Shown here piece by piece: positions 1-8,871 of a stretch of 64,000 bases of DNA; position 1 is the stretch's first letter, and the number at the start of each line of letters is the position of its first letter. The position numbers and the translations under genes were made by a program. Source of the DNA: JAIVJG01 sp964236735. Its GTDB lineage: Bacteria > Acidobacteriota > Blastocatellia > Pyrinomonadales > Pyrinomonadaceae. The stretch covers positions 124,001-188,000 of the forward strand of contig CAXSFM010000008.1 in the NCBI GenBank assembly GCA_964236735.1, given 5' to 3'. The notes under the pieces are model-generated. The model was not told the origin of the DNA, searched no databases, and saw only the letters and a program-made list of their open reading frames with translations.

Positions 1-2
1 TG

Positions 3-311
3 GCCGTTGACGCCGCGCGCGCCATCGAGATGCTCTCCGACAGGCAGTATCAAGCCGTCTTCCTCGACCACGATTTGCTGCCGGAGCATTACAACTCCGA
101 CACGCGCGACGACGAGCGAACCGGATACGCCGTCGCGCACTGGCTCTCGACGCGCCCGGATCGTCAGGCCGCCGCGCACATCATCGTCCACACGCGCAAT
201 GCCGACGGCGCTCTCCGCATGGTCGAGCTTTTGCGCCGCGTCGGGCGACAGGCCGAGCACGTTCCCTTTCCTCAACTCGCGCCGAAGATCAAAACTTACT
301 GGCGTCGTTAA
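3..311 (+). CDS. Receiver-like domain protein (cREC type), 5' end outside window
   Basis: The reading frame is open to the left edge of the window, so the true start is not visible; the internal ATG at 30 is probably not the start. The visible 103 residues contain a hydrophobic strand ending in an acidic pair (AVFLDHDL), then a loop and a second strand (HIIVHTRN), which is the layout of the cyclic-phosphate-processing receiver domain (cREC) rather than a classical two-component receiver. The Asp-His-Asp at the end of the first strand would be the metal site. It lies 12 bp upstream of the M20 hydrolase gene on the same strand. The assignment rests on pattern memory; function is uncertain. Confidence 0.55.
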   Translation, partial: AVDAARAIEMLSDRQYQAVFLDHDLLPEHYNSDTRDDERTGYAVAHWLSTRPDRQAAAHIIVHTRNADGALRMVELLRRVGRQAEHVPFPQLAPKIKTYWRR

Positions 312-323
312 CATCTCCAAAAC

Positions 324-1613
324 ATGATGAAGAGAATGCGTAGAGTTTATCTGTCCATCAACTGCCTGCTGTATCTCGCGCTTGCGTGTGGCGCATCGGC
401 TTTTGCACAGACGACTGCCGCTCAAGCAAACACAACTTACGATGAGCAGGTCAAGACTCTCTCGGCGCGTCCTGACATCAAGGCCGCTTTCGATCACGTC
501 GAGCGCAATCGCGACGCCATCCTGCGCGAGTGGATCGCCATCACGGAAATCAACGCGCCTTCCGGCAAAGAAGCGACGCGCGCCGCGTTTATCGAAAACA
601 TCCTGCGCGGATTTAAGTCGCTCGACGTGCGACGCGACAGTGCCGGCAACATCATCGCCACTCGCAAAGGCGCGGGCGGAGGGTCAACCGTCGTTCTTGA
701 CGCGCATCTGGACACGGTCTTTCAGGAAGGCTTGAAGATTAAGGTTGAGGTGCGCGACGGCAAAGCTTACGCGCCCGGCATCGGCGACGACACGCGCAAC
801 CTAGAGGCTCTGCTGGCGATGATTCGCGCGCTCGATGCGGCGCACGTTTCCACGAAAGGCGATCTCATCTTCGTCTTCACCGTCGAGGAAGAGACGAACT
901 TTCGCGGCGTCAATCAATTCGTCAAAGACAACAAGACGCGCATAGACCAGTACATCGCGCTCGACGGCGGCTACGAGGGATTCACCTACGGCGGCATCGG
1001 CATCAACTGGTACAGGCATCACTTCATCGGCGCGGGCGGTCACACGCGCTCGGCCACGCCGCCTTATTCTGCGACGCTGCCGCTCGCACGCTCCATCGAG
1101 CGCATCTACGCGCTCGCGTTGCCGTCGGACGTGCCGACGAATCTCAACATCGGAATGCTCGGCGGATCAGAAGTCGTCAACGCGAAGGCCGCCAACGCAT
1201 GGTTCACAGTTGACCTGCGCTCGACGAGCAACGAAATCATCGCCGACCTTGAACAAAAGATTGACGTGATTCTCAAGGAAGAAGCCGCGCGCGAAAAGAT
1301 GACGCTCAAAACAGACCGCATCTCTTCGACGCCTGCCGCGCAAATTCCCGGCCACCGCGATTCGCCGCTCGTCAAAACCGCAGAGGCCGTGCATCAAGCG
1401 TTCGGGTTCGCGCCGGACATTTCAGTGACGGGATCGAATGACGGCAACGTCGCGCTGCTCGCGGGACTTTCCGCCATCTCGACCGGCGCAGCGCCGTGCA
1501 ACGACGCGCACGCGCTGACGGAGAACTGTGAGATCGAGCCGTTCTATAAAGGCATCGGGAAGGTGCTGCTGCTCGGCGTCGCGGCGGCGCAACTGGGCGC
1601 GATGAATAAGTGA
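324..1613 (+). CDS. Secreted M20 family metallo-hydrolase (peptidase T-like)
   Basis: A 429-residue exported zinc peptidase or amidohydrolase. Residues 1-28 form a signal peptide ending AFA before QTT. Family motifs are present in order: DAHLDT with His128 and Asp130, GIGDD at 152-156 (bridging metal Asp), and VEEET with the Glu pair near 188-190 (general base plus metal ligand). A late His in CNDAHAL near 395 fits the last metal ligand. The dimerisation lid domain lies between about 225 and 330. It probably trims peptides in the periplasm. The substrate cannot be read from sequence. Downstream is a small unrelated membrane protein gene. Confidence 0.85.
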   Translation: MMKRMRRVYLSINCLLYLALACGASAFAQTTAAQANTTYDEQVKTLSARPDIKAAFDHVERNRDAILREWIAITEINAPSGKEATRAAFIENILRGFKSLDVRRDSAGNIIATRKGAGGGSTVVLDAHLDTVFQEGLKIKVEVRDGKAYAPGIGDDTRNLEALLAMIRALDAAHVSTKGDLIFVFTVEEETNFRGVNQFVKDNKTRIDQYIALDGGYEGFTYGGIGINWYRHHFIGAGGHTRSATPPYSATLPLARSIERIYALALPSDVPTNLNIGMLGGSEVVNAKAANAWFTVDLRSTSNEIIADLEQKIDVILKEEAAREKMTLKTDRISSTPAAQIPGHRDSPLVKTAEAVHQAFGFAPDISVTGSNDGNVALLAGLSAISTGAAPCNDAHALTENCEIEPFYKGIGKVLLLGVAAAQLGAMNK

Positions 1614-1651
1614 GGCCTCACCTCGTAAAAAAATAAAGCCTCATAATCTTT

Positions 1652-2059
1652 ATGGACTTAACCGAACATCCATACTTGTTCCCTTTCTTTTTTATCGGGC
1701 TATGGTTATTTATCTGCGCCTTCTTCGCCGTGATAAGTGGCTGGTTGTCGCTGGCTCGTGATTTCCGCGCAGGTCAGAGGCCGGAGGGAGAGAAGGTTAT
1801 GAATCAGGTGAAGCGGATGGGAGTTGTGCGCGAGAACATGGTTACTCACATGATCGTGTCGGAGTCCGGTTTGTACCTCTATGCAAGTTTACTGTTCCGA
1901 TTCTTGCACCCACCCCTTTTAATTCCATGGTCGCGAGTGCGACGGGCACGTAAAATCAAGACGCTCTGGTGGCACACGTATGATTTCGATCTGGCCTCGA
2001 TAACAAATATTAGAGTGACACAGAAAGCTTACAACGCGATCAGCAAGTACAAAGCGTAA
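1652..2059 (+). CDS. Small membrane protein, unknown
   Basis: A 135-residue protein with a strongly hydrophobic N-terminal segment (about residues 9-32, YLFPFFFIGLWLFICAFFAV) followed by a basic cytosolic-type region. A second, weaker hydrophobic stretch lies near residue 75 (LYLYASLLFRFLHPPLLIPW). I recognise no family. GC content is visibly lower than in the neighbours and no clear Shine-Dalgarno precedes the ATG, so this may be a recent or poorly expressed gene. It is convergent with the YihY gene, whose stop is 10 bp away. Confidence 0.6.
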   Translation: MDLTEHPYLFPFFFIGLWLFICAFFAVISGWLSLARDFRAGQRPEGEKVMNQVKRMGVVRENMVTHMIVSESGLYLYASLLFRFLHPPLLIPWSRVRRARKIKTLWWHTYDFDLASITNIRVTQKAYNAISKYKA

Positions 2060-2069
2060 CGACGATTTT

Positions 2070-3146
2070 TTACTTCTTTGACTTCCCAGTCAGCCTTGAC
2101 AGGCCGAGCGCGCCGAGCACGACGGCGAGTTTTCCGAAGCTGAAGGAACGCTTCGCGCCGCTCGCGCCTGCCTTCGTGCGTGTGACGCGCGGCGTTGTCG
2201 CCGATGTGCGTTTCGTCTGCGCTTGACCATCGCCGCCCCTCTTGTTGTCTGGACTCTTCTCGCCTTTTTGCTTGGCGTCGGGCGCGTCACGTTTCGCCAT
2301 CTCGTCCTCGATGACTGAGTTGACCTCGCCCCCGACGAGGATCGCCGCGCCTGTGAAGTAAAACCACAGCATCAGGATAATGACCGCGCCGAGCGAGCCG
2401 TAAGTCGCGCTGTAGGAATCGAAGAAGGTCAGATACGTCTTGAAGGCGAAAGAGACCAGCAGCCACAGTGCGACGCCGATGAGCGCGCCGGGCGTCAGCC
2501 ATTTCCAGTCTTGATCTTCGAGCGAGGGCGCGAAGTAATAAATGAGCGCGAAGCCCGCCGTCACGAAGGCCAGCACGACCGGCCACTGCAAAACTTTCCA
2601 CGCGGTTTCAAATGCGCCGCCGAGTCCGAACTTGACCGCCACTAAATCCCCGATGTTGTAGCCATAGAGCACAAGCACGAGCGCGGAGATAATCAGCAGA
2701 GACAGCGCGAGCGTCAGGCCGACCGAGACCAGACGAAGTTTCCACCACGGCCTCGTCTCCTTCACGTCATAAGCTGCATTGAGCGACTCGCTGATCGCGC
2801 CCATGCCGTTCGACGCCGCCCACAGCGCCGCTAAAATTCCGAAAGAGAGTTTGCCGCCGCCGCTGTGTTCGCTCACCTGACGCATCGTGTCGCTCACGAG
2901 TTGCGAGGCCGAGCCGGGCAGCACGCGCGCAAGATAGTCAAAGAGTTCGTGGCGCAATCCCGAACCGGAACCGATGACGAGGCCGATGACCGTCGTGACG
3001 AAAAGCAGTGCGGGGAAAAGCGCGAGCAGGAAATAGTAAGAAAGCTGCGCGGAGCGACCTAAGACATCGTCGTCCTGCGTCTCAGACCAGACGCGCTGTG
3101 CCAGTTCCTTCCACGACAGACCGCCGAGACTGAGTGACTTGAACAT
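2070..3146 (-). CDS. YihY/BrkB family inner-membrane protein
   Basis: A 358-residue polytopic membrane protein. The hallmarks of the family are present: LSYYFLLALFPALLF near residue 36, a WAASNGMGAI segment near 110, and GALIGVALWLLVSFAFKTYL followed by YGSLGAVIILMLWFYFTGAAILVGGEVN near the C-terminal part of the core. About six membrane spans are expected. The last 70 residues are a charged, Lys/Thr/Ser-rich cytosolic tail not needed for the family fold. A good Shine-Dalgarno (AAGGAGGG) precedes the start. Members were once called ribonuclease BN or BrkB, but their biochemical role is unsettled. It lies downstream of lepB on the same strand. Confidence 0.9.
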   Translation of the reverse strand: MFKSLSLGGLSWKELAQRVWSETQDDDVLGRSAQLSYYFLLALFPALLFVTTVIGLVIGSGSGLRHELFDYLARVLPGSASQLVSDTMRQVSEHSGGGKLSFGILAALWAASNGMGAISESLNAAYDVKETRPWWKLRLVSVGLTLALSLLIISALVLVLYGYNIGDLVAVKFGLGGAFETAWKVLQWPVVLAFVTAGFALIYYFAPSLEDQDWKWLTPGALIGVALWLLVSFAFKTYLTFFDSYSATYGSLGAVIILMLWFYFTGAAILVGGEVNSVIEDEMAKRDAPDAKQKGEKSPDNKRGGDGQAQTKRTSATTPRVTRTKAGASGAKRSFSFGKLAVVLGALGLSRLTGKSKK

Positions 3147-3197
3147 TGTCAGGCTCCCTCCTTGATGCGAGTCACAACGTGCGCGACCGTGATGCGC

Positions 3198-4094
3198 TTA
3201 TTTAATAAGCGTGCCCGTCCGGCTCCAGCGCGTGTTGCAGAAAAAGTCTATCAGAAAGTTTCCGTTCGAGTTTGCGCTCTCGTCGTAAGACCAATAGACG
3301 AACAGCGCGCGACCGATGATGGCGTCGCGCGGCACGTAGCCCCAGTAGCGGCCATCCTGACTGTTCTCGCGATTGTCGCCAAAGGCTAAATAGTGATCCG
3401 CGGGAATGTCGAACTCCGTCTCTTCGCCCGTCAGACGCGGCGAGCCTTTGAGCGTCTTCGGATTCCAATAGACGATGTAAGGATTGTCGCCCGTTCGTGC
3501 GACAGCGTGTTCACCGAAGAGAGACACGCCGCGCTCGTCCTTCAATGGTGCGCCCATCTCATCGCCGCTCGTGCGCGGATCATCATAGTTCGGCGGATTG
3601 ATGGCCGCGACTTTCTGCTCTTTGATGACTTGCCCGTTCACGTACACGTCTGAGCCGCGCACTTCGACATGCTCGCCCGGCAGGCCGACGACGCGCTTCA
3701 CATAGTTCGTGCTATAGGGAATGTTGTTCGGCGCGGTGTCGTCAACTTCGTCGTGCTTTTGAAACTGCGTGGAGTGAAACTTGCCCGGATATTTGAAGAC
3801 GATGATGTCGCCGCGTCTAATCTCGCGCTGCGGGAGGAAAAAGACGGGCGGCCCCGGCGCGAAGATGAATTTGTTGACGAGCAGATGATCGCCGATGAGA
3901 ATCGTGTTCTGCATCGAGCCGGTCGGGACTTTGACGGCCTGCACGATGAAGGTCATGCCGAAGAGCGCCATGATCGCCGTCACGACGAGCGACTCGAAAT
4001 ACTCGCGCCAGATACTCTGCTGAGGCCGCGCTTCAGCCTCACCTTCTTCAGCGCGCACAGCTTCCCTGCTCGCGTCCTTCGCATCATTGACCAT
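3198..4094 (-). CDS. lepB: Signal peptidase I
   Basis: Type I signal peptidase of 298 residues, which removes signal peptides from exported proteins at the outer face of the inner membrane. One membrane span covers about residues 35-54. It is followed directly by the catalytic box KVPTGSM, with nucleophile Ser60, and the general-base box YVKRVVGLPG, with Lys133. The later GDNRENSQDGRYWG box is the conserved C-terminal signature. The window encodes many exported proteins that would be its clients. The rnc gene lies upstream on the same strand, separated by a word-repeat element, so co-transcription is doubtful. Confidence 0.95.
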   Translation of the reverse strand: MVNDAKDASREAVRAEEGEAEARPQQSIWREYFESLVVTAIMALFGMTFIVQAVKVPTGSMQNTILIGDHLLVNKFIFAPGPPVFFLPQREIRRGDIIVFKYPGKFHSTQFQKHDEVDDTAPNNIPYSTNYVKRVVGLPGEHVEVRGSDVYVNGQVIKEQKVAAINPPNYDDPRTSGDEMGAPLKDERGVSLFGEHAVARTGDNPYIVYWNPKTLKGSPRLTGEETEFDIPADHYLAFGDNRENSQDGRYWGYVPRDAIIGRALFVYWSYDESANSNGNFLIDFFCNTRWSRTGTLIK

Positions 4095-4140
4095 ATCTCT
4101 GCATCCTAGAGAAGGAAAAGCGAAACGGTCAAGCGAGAAA

Positions 4141-4280
4141 GCAGTAGGCAGTGGGCAGTAGGGCAGTAAGCAGTCGGTTGAATGCTTGGCGGCGTTCTGC
4201 TCTTCTTAAAAGTTGTGTGTGCTGTAACTAAAAGATGAATGCTCTTGACCGCCCTACTGCCTTCTGCTTACTGCCGACTG
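4141..4280. repeat. Intergenic word-repeat hairpin, CAGTRRG family
   Basis: The left block (4141-4177) is five tandem copies of a degenerate 7-bp word (CAGTAGG, CAGTGGG, CAGTAGGG, CAGTAAG, CAGTCGG). The right block (4249-4280) is made of the same words in reverse complement, separated by about 70 bp. The order of word variants differs between arms, so pairing is imperfect. The TAA stop of rnc is formed by the word CAGTAAG in the right block. It occupies most of the lepB-rnc gap. Confidence 0.75.
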
Positions 4281-5017
4281 TCTTCCGGCGGTGCGCCGAT
4301 TTCTTCGAGCGCGCGACAGGCGGCGGCCATCTCTGCGGCTTTGATCGTGCGGCCTTCGCCGGGCACATGCTCGTTGTTCCACGAAACCTCGACGCGAAAG
4401 ATGCGTCTGTGCGGCGGGCCGACGGTCTCCATCACGCTGTACTGCGGGGCGACGTGTTGCTCGGCTTGCAGGCGTTCTTGCAGCAGAGTCTTGAAGTCGG
4501 CGGCGGCGGCCATCTCAGGCGTGACTTCGGCCAGTTCACCTTCGAGCATCGTGACGATGAATTCGCTGGATGCCTCGAAGCCGCCGTCGAGGAAGATAGC
4601 GGCGATCAACGCCTCGATGACATCAGCCAGCAGCGCGCGTTTGCGACGCCCGCCCGTCTTCTCTTCACCGCGCCCGATCCGCAGCCACTTGCCGATTTCT
4701 AATCCACGCGAGACGCGCGCCAGCGTCTGCGTGCTGACGAGGCGATGCTTCATACGCGAAAGCTCGCCCTCCGTCACCTCCGGGTAAGCGTCGAGCAGCC
4801 AGTCGGCGACGACGAGTCCGAGCACGGAGTCGCCCAGGAATTCCAACGCCTCGTTGTGGACGCCTCGCGCCTGACTCTCTTCGCCCGGCTTGACCTGCTC
4901 GTGCGCCCAGGAGCGATGCGTCAGGGCGCGTTCCAGCAGGGCGCGCTTTTTGAAGCGATAACCGAGCGTCTGTTCGAGCGCGGCGAGATCAATTTCCGGC
5001 GAGATTTCATTTTTCAT
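4268..5017 (-). CDS. rnc: Ribonuclease III
   Basis: Double-strand-specific endoribonuclease of 249 residues, which processes rRNA precursors and structured mRNAs in the cytoplasm. The nuclease signature HNEALEFLGDSVLGL lies at residues 54-68, with catalytic Glu56/Glu59/Asp63. The second acidic pair is Asp132 and Glu135 in ADVIEAL. A double-stranded RNA-binding domain follows from about residue 170 (DFKTLLQERLQ to AAACRALEEIG). The final residues and stop codon (DSRQ-stop) are encoded by the word-repeat element that follows, so the natural C-terminus may have been replaced. Confidence 0.95.
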   Translation of the reverse strand: MKNEISPEIDLAALEQTLGYRFKKRALLERALTHRSWAHEQVKPGEESQARGVHNEALEFLGDSVLGLVVADWLLDAYPEVTEGELSRMKHRLVSTQTLARVSRGLEIGKWLRIGRGEEKTGGRRKRALLADVIEALIAAIFLDGGFEASSEFIVTMLEGELAEVTPEMAAAADFKTLLQERLQAEQHVAPQYSVMETVGPPHRRIFRVEVSWNNEHVPGEGRTIKAAEMAAACRALEEIGAPPEDSRQ

Positions 5018-5041
5018 GTGGTCGTGGATTGTAACAAACGT

Positions 5042-5078
5042 AGAGCGCGCCGTTGAATACTTTCAAGCGGCGCGCTCT
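5042..5078 (-). terminator. Hairpin, probable terminator
   Basis: An 11-bp perfect stem (agagcgcgccg with cggcgcgctct) around a 15-base loop. It lies 40 bp downstream of the secreted-protein gene ending at 5119 and just upstream of the rnc start. There is no strong T-run on the minus strand, so termination may be factor-assisted. Confidence 0.5.
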
Positions 5079-5118
5079 TGCTGCGTGTGTGTGGTTGAAG
5101 TGTGTGTCGCTGATTCGA

Positions 5119-6393
5119 TTACTGCCGTCCTGTCTTCACACTGCTCTGGCTGCCCGCGCCGGTGTTCTTCGAGACAGGCTTCTGCGTGGTGGACGGCGGA
5201 ACTGCGCCCGGCTTCGGCGTCGGCTTGACCGTCGCAGGCGGCGTGGAAGGCGTCGCAGGCTTCGGCGGCGTCATCGTGCCGTCAGTCGCCGGGGGAGCGC
5301 CCGTCGCCGGCGTGGGCGTACTCAAAGGCGTCGGCGTCGGAATGACTTCCTCGCTCGGGTTCGGCACCGGCTTGGCAAGGACGCCGCTGATCAACTCTGT
5401 CAACCCTGTGTCAGTGCCATTGTGACGAACCTTGTAGAGCGCCGTCAGATCGGTCATGGTCAATTTTTTAAACGCCACAGACTGCGGATCGGTCTGCGTC
5501 GTCAGGGCAACGGTGCGCGCATATGCGTCAATCGTTCGATCAAGAACCTGATTCAGACGCTCGTATGCCGCTTCGCTCTCCGGCGTCTTTTCTTTGCCGT
5601 TAAAATCCCTGTTGTAGTTGTCGGCCAGCTTTTTGTATTCCTTGAAATACAAATTGCTCAAGTACGAATAAGTTCCCGGGCTCGATTTGTAGAGACCTTC
5701 TGTCTGAGCTGCCTTCAAGAAGTAAGTCTGCGCCTCGTCGGACGAGGAGTCGCGCAAGTTGAGGCCGAGACCGAAATAGAGATAGTTGAGCAGTTCGTCT
5801 TTGTTCTTGAAAGGAGCAAAACTGGTCACCTTTCCCGACTCAACAGCCTGAATCTCGTTCTTCGTGTATCTCACTGCATCGGGGAACAAGGTTTTGTCAG
5901 GCGTTTTTTGTTGTGCATTGAGGAATCCTGCCTGCGCGAGCGTGAGCAGGACGCTGAAGTTGTTCGGGTCTTTGTCCAAAAGCGGACGGCCTAGCTCGAA
6001 GATTTTAGGATAATTCTTAGCTGTCACGGCATCAGAAAACGCTGAACTTGTCTGAAAGTCAGAGACGGCCTTTTCGTAGTTCGTCACCCATTTCTGGATG
6101 TAAGCGACTATCTTATCGTTACCCTCATTAGTATCGCTTCCATACTTAGACAGATACTCTTTGCCGGCCTCATAAGCAACTTTTTGCGCTGCCGGATCAG
6201 GTTGCCCATTCGGAAGTTTCTTGCTCCGGTTGTCGAGAAACTCTTTGTACTTGTCAGCCTTCGCCTGAACTTCCTGCGCGGAAGGCGCGGCGGCGGTAGT
6301 CGCGGGTGACGCGGCGGGCGTCTGCGCGTAAGCCGCCAGCGAGAATGTCGCCGCGAGCGCGGCGGATGCTAAAACTCGTGACACGTTTTTCAT
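5119..6393 (-). CDS. Secreted protein with Pro/Thr-rich tail, unknown
   Basis: About 424 residues. Start placed at ATG 6393 (MKNVSRVL), because GGAGG lies 11 bases upstream; ATG 6402 is only 2 bases from it. A signal peptide (VLASAALAATFSLAAYAQ) is followed by a low-complexity Ala/Pro linker. Next is a largely helical region (about 40-330) with TPR-like spacing of Leu/Ala/Tyr and segments such as NNFSVLLTLAQAGFLNAQQ. The last 90 residues are a Pro/Thr repeat typical of a cell-surface linker. I do not recognise a named family; a helical-repeat adaptor in the periplasm is a guess. Confidence 0.7.
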   Translation of the reverse strand: MKNVSRVLASAALAATFSLAAYAQTPAASPATTAAAPSAQEVQAKADKYKEFLDNRSKKLPNGQPDPAAQKVAYEAGKEYLSKYGSDTNEGNDKIVAYIQKWVTNYEKAVSDFQTSSAFSDAVTAKNYPKIFELGRPLLDKDPNNFSVLLTLAQAGFLNAQQKTPDKTLFPDAVRYTKNEIQAVESGKVTSFAPFKNKDELLNYLYFGLGLNLRDSSSDEAQTYFLKAAQTEGLYKSSPGTYSYLSNLYFKEYKKLADNYNRDFNGKEKTPESEAAYERLNQVLDRTIDAYARTVALTTQTDPQSVAFKKLTMTDLTALYKVRHNGTDTGLTELISGVLAKPVPNPSEEVIPTPTPLSTPTPATGAPPATDGTMTPPKPATPSTPPATVKPTPKPGAVPPSTTQKPVSKNTGAGSQSSVKTGRQ

Positions 6394-6764
6394 CGGTCGC
6401 ATATCCTCCGAATGTTACTTTCTTGAAATTCTATTCTGCTAATGGGGCCGCGCGACTAACATCAAGCGTCGCGTAATAAATCAGATGCGCGCATCCAACA
6501 GCCAGTTGCCGTTAGTGTGAGAGCCGTTAAAGGCTGCTCCTTACCAAAGGGGAGTTGATTGAACAGGGGCGTTCGTCAGGTGCTGGGTTGCTTGCGCGCG
6601 GTGATACTGCAACATCTGCGGGAAGAGTGTCAAGTATTCAAATTTGTCTTCAAACTTTAACGCGCGCCACTCAAAGTTGAAGGGTTCAAGACATACGCCG
6701 GAGCGTTTATCTTGAACCCTTCACGAGAGGCCGAAGTGTAAACTCCGAGCGTTTCAGCTTTGCG
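6394..6764. other. Intergenic region, about 370 bp
   Basis: It holds the terminator hairpin of the transpeptidase gene (6679-6722) and the upstream region of the secreted-protein gene. On the minus strand there is a TTGACA at 6634-6629, but the best -10 match is weak and 19 bp away, so I do not call a promoter. No gene seen. Confidence 0.5.
6679..6722 (-). terminator. Terminator-like hairpin
   Basis: A perfect 13-bp stem (gaagggttcaaga with tcttgaaccctt c) with an 18-base loop, 43 bp past the stop of the transpeptidase gene. No long T-run follows. Confidence 0.55.
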
Positions 6765-8453
6765 CTAGTTCGATGGTTTTTCCGTCACACGGCGCGGGCG
6801 CTCGGAACTTGGAGCAGTCTGTGGCGACGGCGATGACGGGGCGGGTATCAACATAGGACGGCTCATGCTCGGCGCGGCGGTTCGCATTCCATTGTCAACC
6901 GGACGTTCGTAGGTCTTGACCGTCTTCTGGACGTTCGACGAATTCGCGCCCGACACGTTGCCCTGTCTGGTTGACGGAGAGGAGATGTTAGTCTCGCTGG
7001 CGACGCCTGTCGCGGCATCATTGGCTTCGTCCTCGCTCTCTTCGTCGGCGATGGCGGCGGCCTTGCGCGCATCAATCTTCGGATGCGGCGCGAGCACATC
7101 GTTCGCCAGCGCGGGCGAGCCGTTTCTGACCACGCCGAAACGATGATTCAATGCGCGATAAACTTTGCCCGCGACGCCTGCGGCATACTTCCCGCGCTCG
7201 CCTGAGCCGCGCGTCACGACGGCGATTGCCAACTGCGGATCGCTGACCGGCGCGAATGAAGTGAAGAGTCCGAGCCAGGAGCCTTGCCCCGTGCAAGAGC
7301 CAGTCTTGCCGGCGATGGTCTGCGTCGGGTCGTAGGCGAGTTTCGCCGTCCCGTAATTAACCGCGCCGATCATGCCGGGCAGCATCCGCCGCAGATTCTC
7401 CTGCGGGATGTCAACGACGCGACGTTCCTCTCTCTTGAAGCGGACGTTTTCTTCGGGCGTGCGCGGCAAATGCGGTACGAGCAAGTGGCCGCCGTTGGCG
7501 ATGGTCGAGGCGAGATTGGCGAGTTGCACGGGCGTGATTTCGATGTCGTCGCCGTGCGAAGACATGTGGTTGACGGCGTAACCCTGTTTGAAGAGCGGCA
7601 GGCGTCCCGGCGACTCGGCGGGATAGTTGATGCCCGTCGGCTGCGACAGTCCGAGCTTGCGCGCGTACTCCATCATGTGATCGAAGCCGACCTGCCCGCC
7701 GACGTGCTGGAAGTAACCGTTGTTCGAGAAGGCGAGCGAGTCGTCGAGGTTAAGCCGGTAGCTGCTGAATCCGATGTTCACAGATTCGACCGGATCAATG
7801 ACGTGGTCTGTGAGACCCGCGAGTCCGGTCACGAGCTTCGTCGTCGAACACGGCTTGAAGCCTCTGTGAATCGCCCATTCCTGATTGACGACCGTATAGA
7901 CGCGCCCCGATTTTGGATCCATCACGACGACCGTGCCGGCGCGATTGCCGAGCGCTTCGACGGCGGCGCGTCTCACTTCGAGGTCTTCGCCCGTCGTCTC
8001 GTCGCGCGAGATGTTGGCGGCGGCCTCATCGCGCAAAGCCTGATCGGCGGCGCGCTGTCGTGCAATCGCTAACGCGCGAGCGATGGCGGCCTGACGCGCG
8101 CGCTCTTCCGCTTCACGACGGCGACGCTCGGCCTCGCGGCGCGCTTCCATCAGACGGTCGCGGCGGGACATGTGCCGCAAATCCTTGCGCGACACTTCCC
8201 TGTCGTCGCGCCCTTTCCCGCGCCGGTCATTCTTCGCTGCGCGCTCGTCTCGTCGCTTATTGCTGCGGCGCTCGGCGCGCGTCTCTCTGGCGGAAACTTT
8301 TTGTTTGCCGGCGCGTCCTTTGGCTTTGGCTGAAACTTTAACGGAAGCGCGTGCGGCGTGTTTCTTCGCCTCGGCGGGTGCGGCGGCGAAGAGTGTGATG
8401 AAAATTAAGCTGAAGAGTGCGACGAAGTGGGGGAACGAGAACTTTCGGGTCAT
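6765..8453 (-). CDS. Penicillin-binding transpeptidase domain protein with charged N-terminal coil
   Basis: A 562-residue peptidoglycan transpeptidase (PBP fold). A signal sequence or anchor spans residues 8-29. The three active-site motifs are all present: STTK at 203-206 (nucleophile Ser203), SNN at 243-245 and KTG at 383-385. The usual class B pedestal/dimerisation domain is missing. In its place, residues 30-150 are a very basic stretch followed by an Arg/Glu/Ala helix (REAERRRREAEERARQA) that should form a long coiled coil or rod. The tail after about 440 is Ser/Pro-rich. It probably acts in the periplasm in crosslinking; the stripped-down form makes a specialised role more likely than FtsI. 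Confidence 0.85.
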   Translation of the reverse strand: MTRKFSFPHFVALFSLIFITLFAAAPAEAKKHAARASVKVSAKAKGRAGKQKVSARETRAERRSNKRRDERAAKNDRRGKGRDDREVSRKDLRHMSRRDRLMEARREAERRRREAEERARQAAIARALAIARQRAADQALRDEAAANISRDETTGEDLEVRRAAVEALGNRAGTVVVMDPKSGRVYTVVNQEWAIHRGFKPCSTTKLVTGLAGLTDHVIDPVESVNIGFSSYRLNLDDSLAFSNNGYFQHVGGQVGFDHMMEYARKLGLSQPTGINYPAESPGRLPLFKQGYAVNHMSSHGDDIEITPVQLANLASTIANGGHLLVPHLPRTPEENVRFKREERRVVDIPQENLRRMLPGMIGAVNYGTAKLAYDPTQTIAGKTGSCTGQGSWLGLFTSFAPVSDPQLAIAVVTRGSGERGKYAAGVAGKVYRALNHRFGVVRNGSPALANDVLAPHPKIDARKAAAIADEESEDEANDAATGVASETNISSPSTRQGNVSGANSSNVQKTVKTYERPVDNGMRTAAPSMSRPMLIPAPSSPSPQTAPSSERPRRVTEKPSN

Positions 8454-8871
8454 TGATTAAATCCTTCGGTTTAGCGCGTGGCGAAAAAAGGGAAACCAGC
8501 CGACCGCTCCAAACGCTGGAGAGTGGCCGTCCGGTTCAGGACTTTTGATGCACGGGGAAGGGCTTTGTTTGTGTGCCAATCTGCACGTAGCGTTTTGCGA
8601 CGCTCGCCGCTGGCAATTCCGAAATATTGAAAAAAGACATCAAAGCTGTCGGGTAGCTCCTTTGTTAATCTTCAAAACTTCGCATGCGCCAACTGTGTTG
8701 GAGAGACAAGCCCTTCGTGGTCTCGCGGGAGGGGTTTGCGCTGGAGACCGTTGCGACTATAACATCTGAGAAACTTACCGGCAACAAGTTTGTCATGCTG
8801 CGCTTTTGGCACACGCCAAGTAAGTCTCTCCCGCTCGAAAGTTTCGCTGTGCGCGGAGACAGCCTTCAAAG
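8454..8871. other. Divergent intergenic region, 418 bp
   Basis: It separates the leftward transpeptidase gene from the rightward histidine kinase gene and must carry both promoters. I see no convincing promoter pair, hairpin or gene. A short open frame from 8545 has no ribosome-binding site and no protein-like composition. Confidence 0.5.

Noticed and set aside
5053..5994. A 313-codon plus-strand frame, Arg-rich
   Set aside because: Antisense to the secreted protein gene; strings of Arg and no domain.
8545..8769. A 74-codon frame in the divergent intergenic region
   Set aside because: No Shine-Dalgarno, Cys/Arg-rich sequence with no recognisable features, and it fills a region that must carry promoters.
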